Positions 63,316 through 64,000 of a stretch of 64,000 bases of DNA are shown here, piece by piece. Source of the DNA: JBHELG01 sp046263195 (GTDB taxonomy: Bacteria; Actinomycetota; Nitriliruptoria; Nitriliruptorales; JAHWKO01). Position 1 is the first letter of the stretch; each line of letters opens with the position of its first letter. The notes beneath the pieces are model-generated. The model was not told where the DNA came from, did not search any database, and saw nothing but the letters and a program-made list of their open reading frames with translations. The translations under genes were made by a program, and so were the position numbers. The stretch covers positions 1-64,000 of the forward strand of contig JBHELG010000039.1 in the NCBI GenBank assembly GCA_046263195.1, given 5' to 3'.

Positions 63316-64000
63316 CTCCCACCCGCCGCCACCGACCCGCGCGAGCGCTCTGCCACGTAGTCGCGGTAGCTCGTGAAGTTTCGTGTGACCTCCTCGAGCG
63401 TGTCACCGCCGGTCTTCTCCAGCAGGGCGTCCGCGAGTTCGATGGCCACAACTGCCTCGAGCACGACCCCAGCGCGGGGGACTGCGCAGACGTCGGAACG
63501 CTGGGTGATGGCGGCATCGGGCTGTTTCGTGGCGATGTCTACCGTCTCGAGCGGGCGCGTGAGACTGGAGAGTGGCTTCATGGCGACCCGCAGTACGAGC
63601 GGTTCACCGGTGCTCATGCCGGCTTCCAGCCCGCCCGCGTGGTTCGTCTTACGGCGAAAAGCTTCGCCGTCGTGGAAGATCTCGTCGTGGGCCTCGTGTC
63701 CCGGTGTCGCCGCGAGGCGGAATCCCAGTCCGAACTCCACTCCCTTCATGGCCTGCACGGACAGGCAGGCGGCGGCAAGTCGGGCGTCAAGTTTGCGGTC
63801 CCAGTGGACATGGCTTCCGAGGCCGGGGGGCAAGCCGTATGCGACGACCTCGACGACACCTCCGACGCTCGAGTTGTCTTGCGCCGCCCGGTCGATGCGG
63901 GCGGTCATGCGCGGTTCAGCTTCGGGGTCGAAGGTCCGTACCGGGCTGGCGTCGACCTGATCGCTGTCCTCAGGCCCGGGTAGGGGGGCATCGGAACCGA
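63312..64000 (-). CDS. aroC: Chorismate synthase, C-terminal part (5' end beyond the window)
   Basis: Last common step of aromatic synthesis, FMN-dependent. The frame is open to the window edge; from 64000 it reads ...DASPVRTFDPEAEPRMTARIDRAAQDN, SVGGVVEVVAYGLPPGLGSHVHWDRKLDARLA in pieces, MKGVEFGLGF, and the signature-rich NHAGGLEAGMSTGEPLVLRVAMKP and RSDVCAVPRAGVVLEAVVAIEL in parts. About 229 residues are present of some 390. It heads the aroC-K-B-Q run with overlapping stops and starts. Confidence 0.95.
   Translation of the reverse strand, partial: GSDAPLPGPEDSDQVDASPVRTFDPEAEPRMTARIDRAAQDNSSVGGVVEVVAYGLPPGLGSHVHWDRKLDARLAAACLSVQAMKGVEFGLGFRLAATPGHEAHDEIFHDGEAFRRKTNHAGGLEAGMSTGEPLVLRVAMKPLSSLTRPLETVDIATKQPDAAITQRSDVCAVPRAGVVLEAVVAIELADALLEKTGGDTLEEVTRNFTSYRDYVAERSRGSVAAGGR

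Overview
The window is GC-rich bacterial chromosome, most likely from a deep-branching actinomycete (Actinomycetota; an Acidimicrobiia-like lineage is my best guess, not proven). The markers are an actinobacterial integration host factor (mIHF) next to gmk, a PspA-PspAA-HtpX-PspAB block, a PriA without helicase motifs, and gene orders that match the conserved actinobacterial blocks aroCKBQ-pepQ-efp-nusB, pyrR-pyrB-pyrC-carA-carB-pyrF-mihF-gmk-rpoZ-coaBC-metK-priA, fmt-rsmB-ribDE-ribBA-ribH, infC-rpmI-rplT-rRNA methylase-pheST and argCJBDFRGH. Nearly everything lies on the minus strand; only four likely genes (one hypothetical, an ABC exporter and a two-component pair) are on the plus strand.

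Layout, low to high coordinate. 1-440: 5' end of a 16S rRNA gene (minus) with its leader and a well-formed promoter. 0.9-5.2 kb: DNA repair genes (mpg, polX), a serine-dehydrogenase-proteinase gene carrying two compensating frameshifts, and an Hsp20. 5.7-14.6 kb: complete arginine operon argC-J-B-D-F-R-G-H. 14.8-16.6 kb: ABC exporter. 16.8-23 kb: a secreted protein of ten HYR repeats, an OmpR-type regulator and kinase, and a receiver domain that has lost its phospho-acceptor; 11-bp-spaced CTGAG repeats precede two of these genes. 23.1-25.8 kb: phage-shock block. 25.8-31.6 kb: pheT, pheS, 23S-type methylase, L20, L35, IF3 (AUC start). 31.9-33.9 kb: two small proteins and hisG. 34-37.8 kb: riboflavin genes. 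37.8-46.9 kb: rsmB, fmt, def, priA, metK, coaBC, rpoZ, gmk, mihF. 47-58.4 kb: complete UMP pathway (pyrR,B,C, carA,B, pyrK,D,F,E), with a PyrR-binding hairpin over the ribosome binding site of pyrR. 58.5-64 kb: a histone-fold doublet protein, nusB, efp, an M24 peptidase and shikimate genes aroQ,B,K,C (aroC runs off the window).

The most unusual feature is a family of palindromic repeats (arms GCGGTCTTGG / CCAAGACCGC). They sit between genes and are also inserted in frame inside conserved enzymes: in ArgC, in PspAB, in the linker of RibBA (two copies) and in the zinc-ribbon loop of PriA. They resemble in behaviour the Rickettsia palindromic elements but have a different sequence. A second, smaller repeat forms the N-terminus of the M24 peptidase and the C-terminal tail of shikimate kinase. 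No tRNA gene, CRISPR array or transposase gene was seen.
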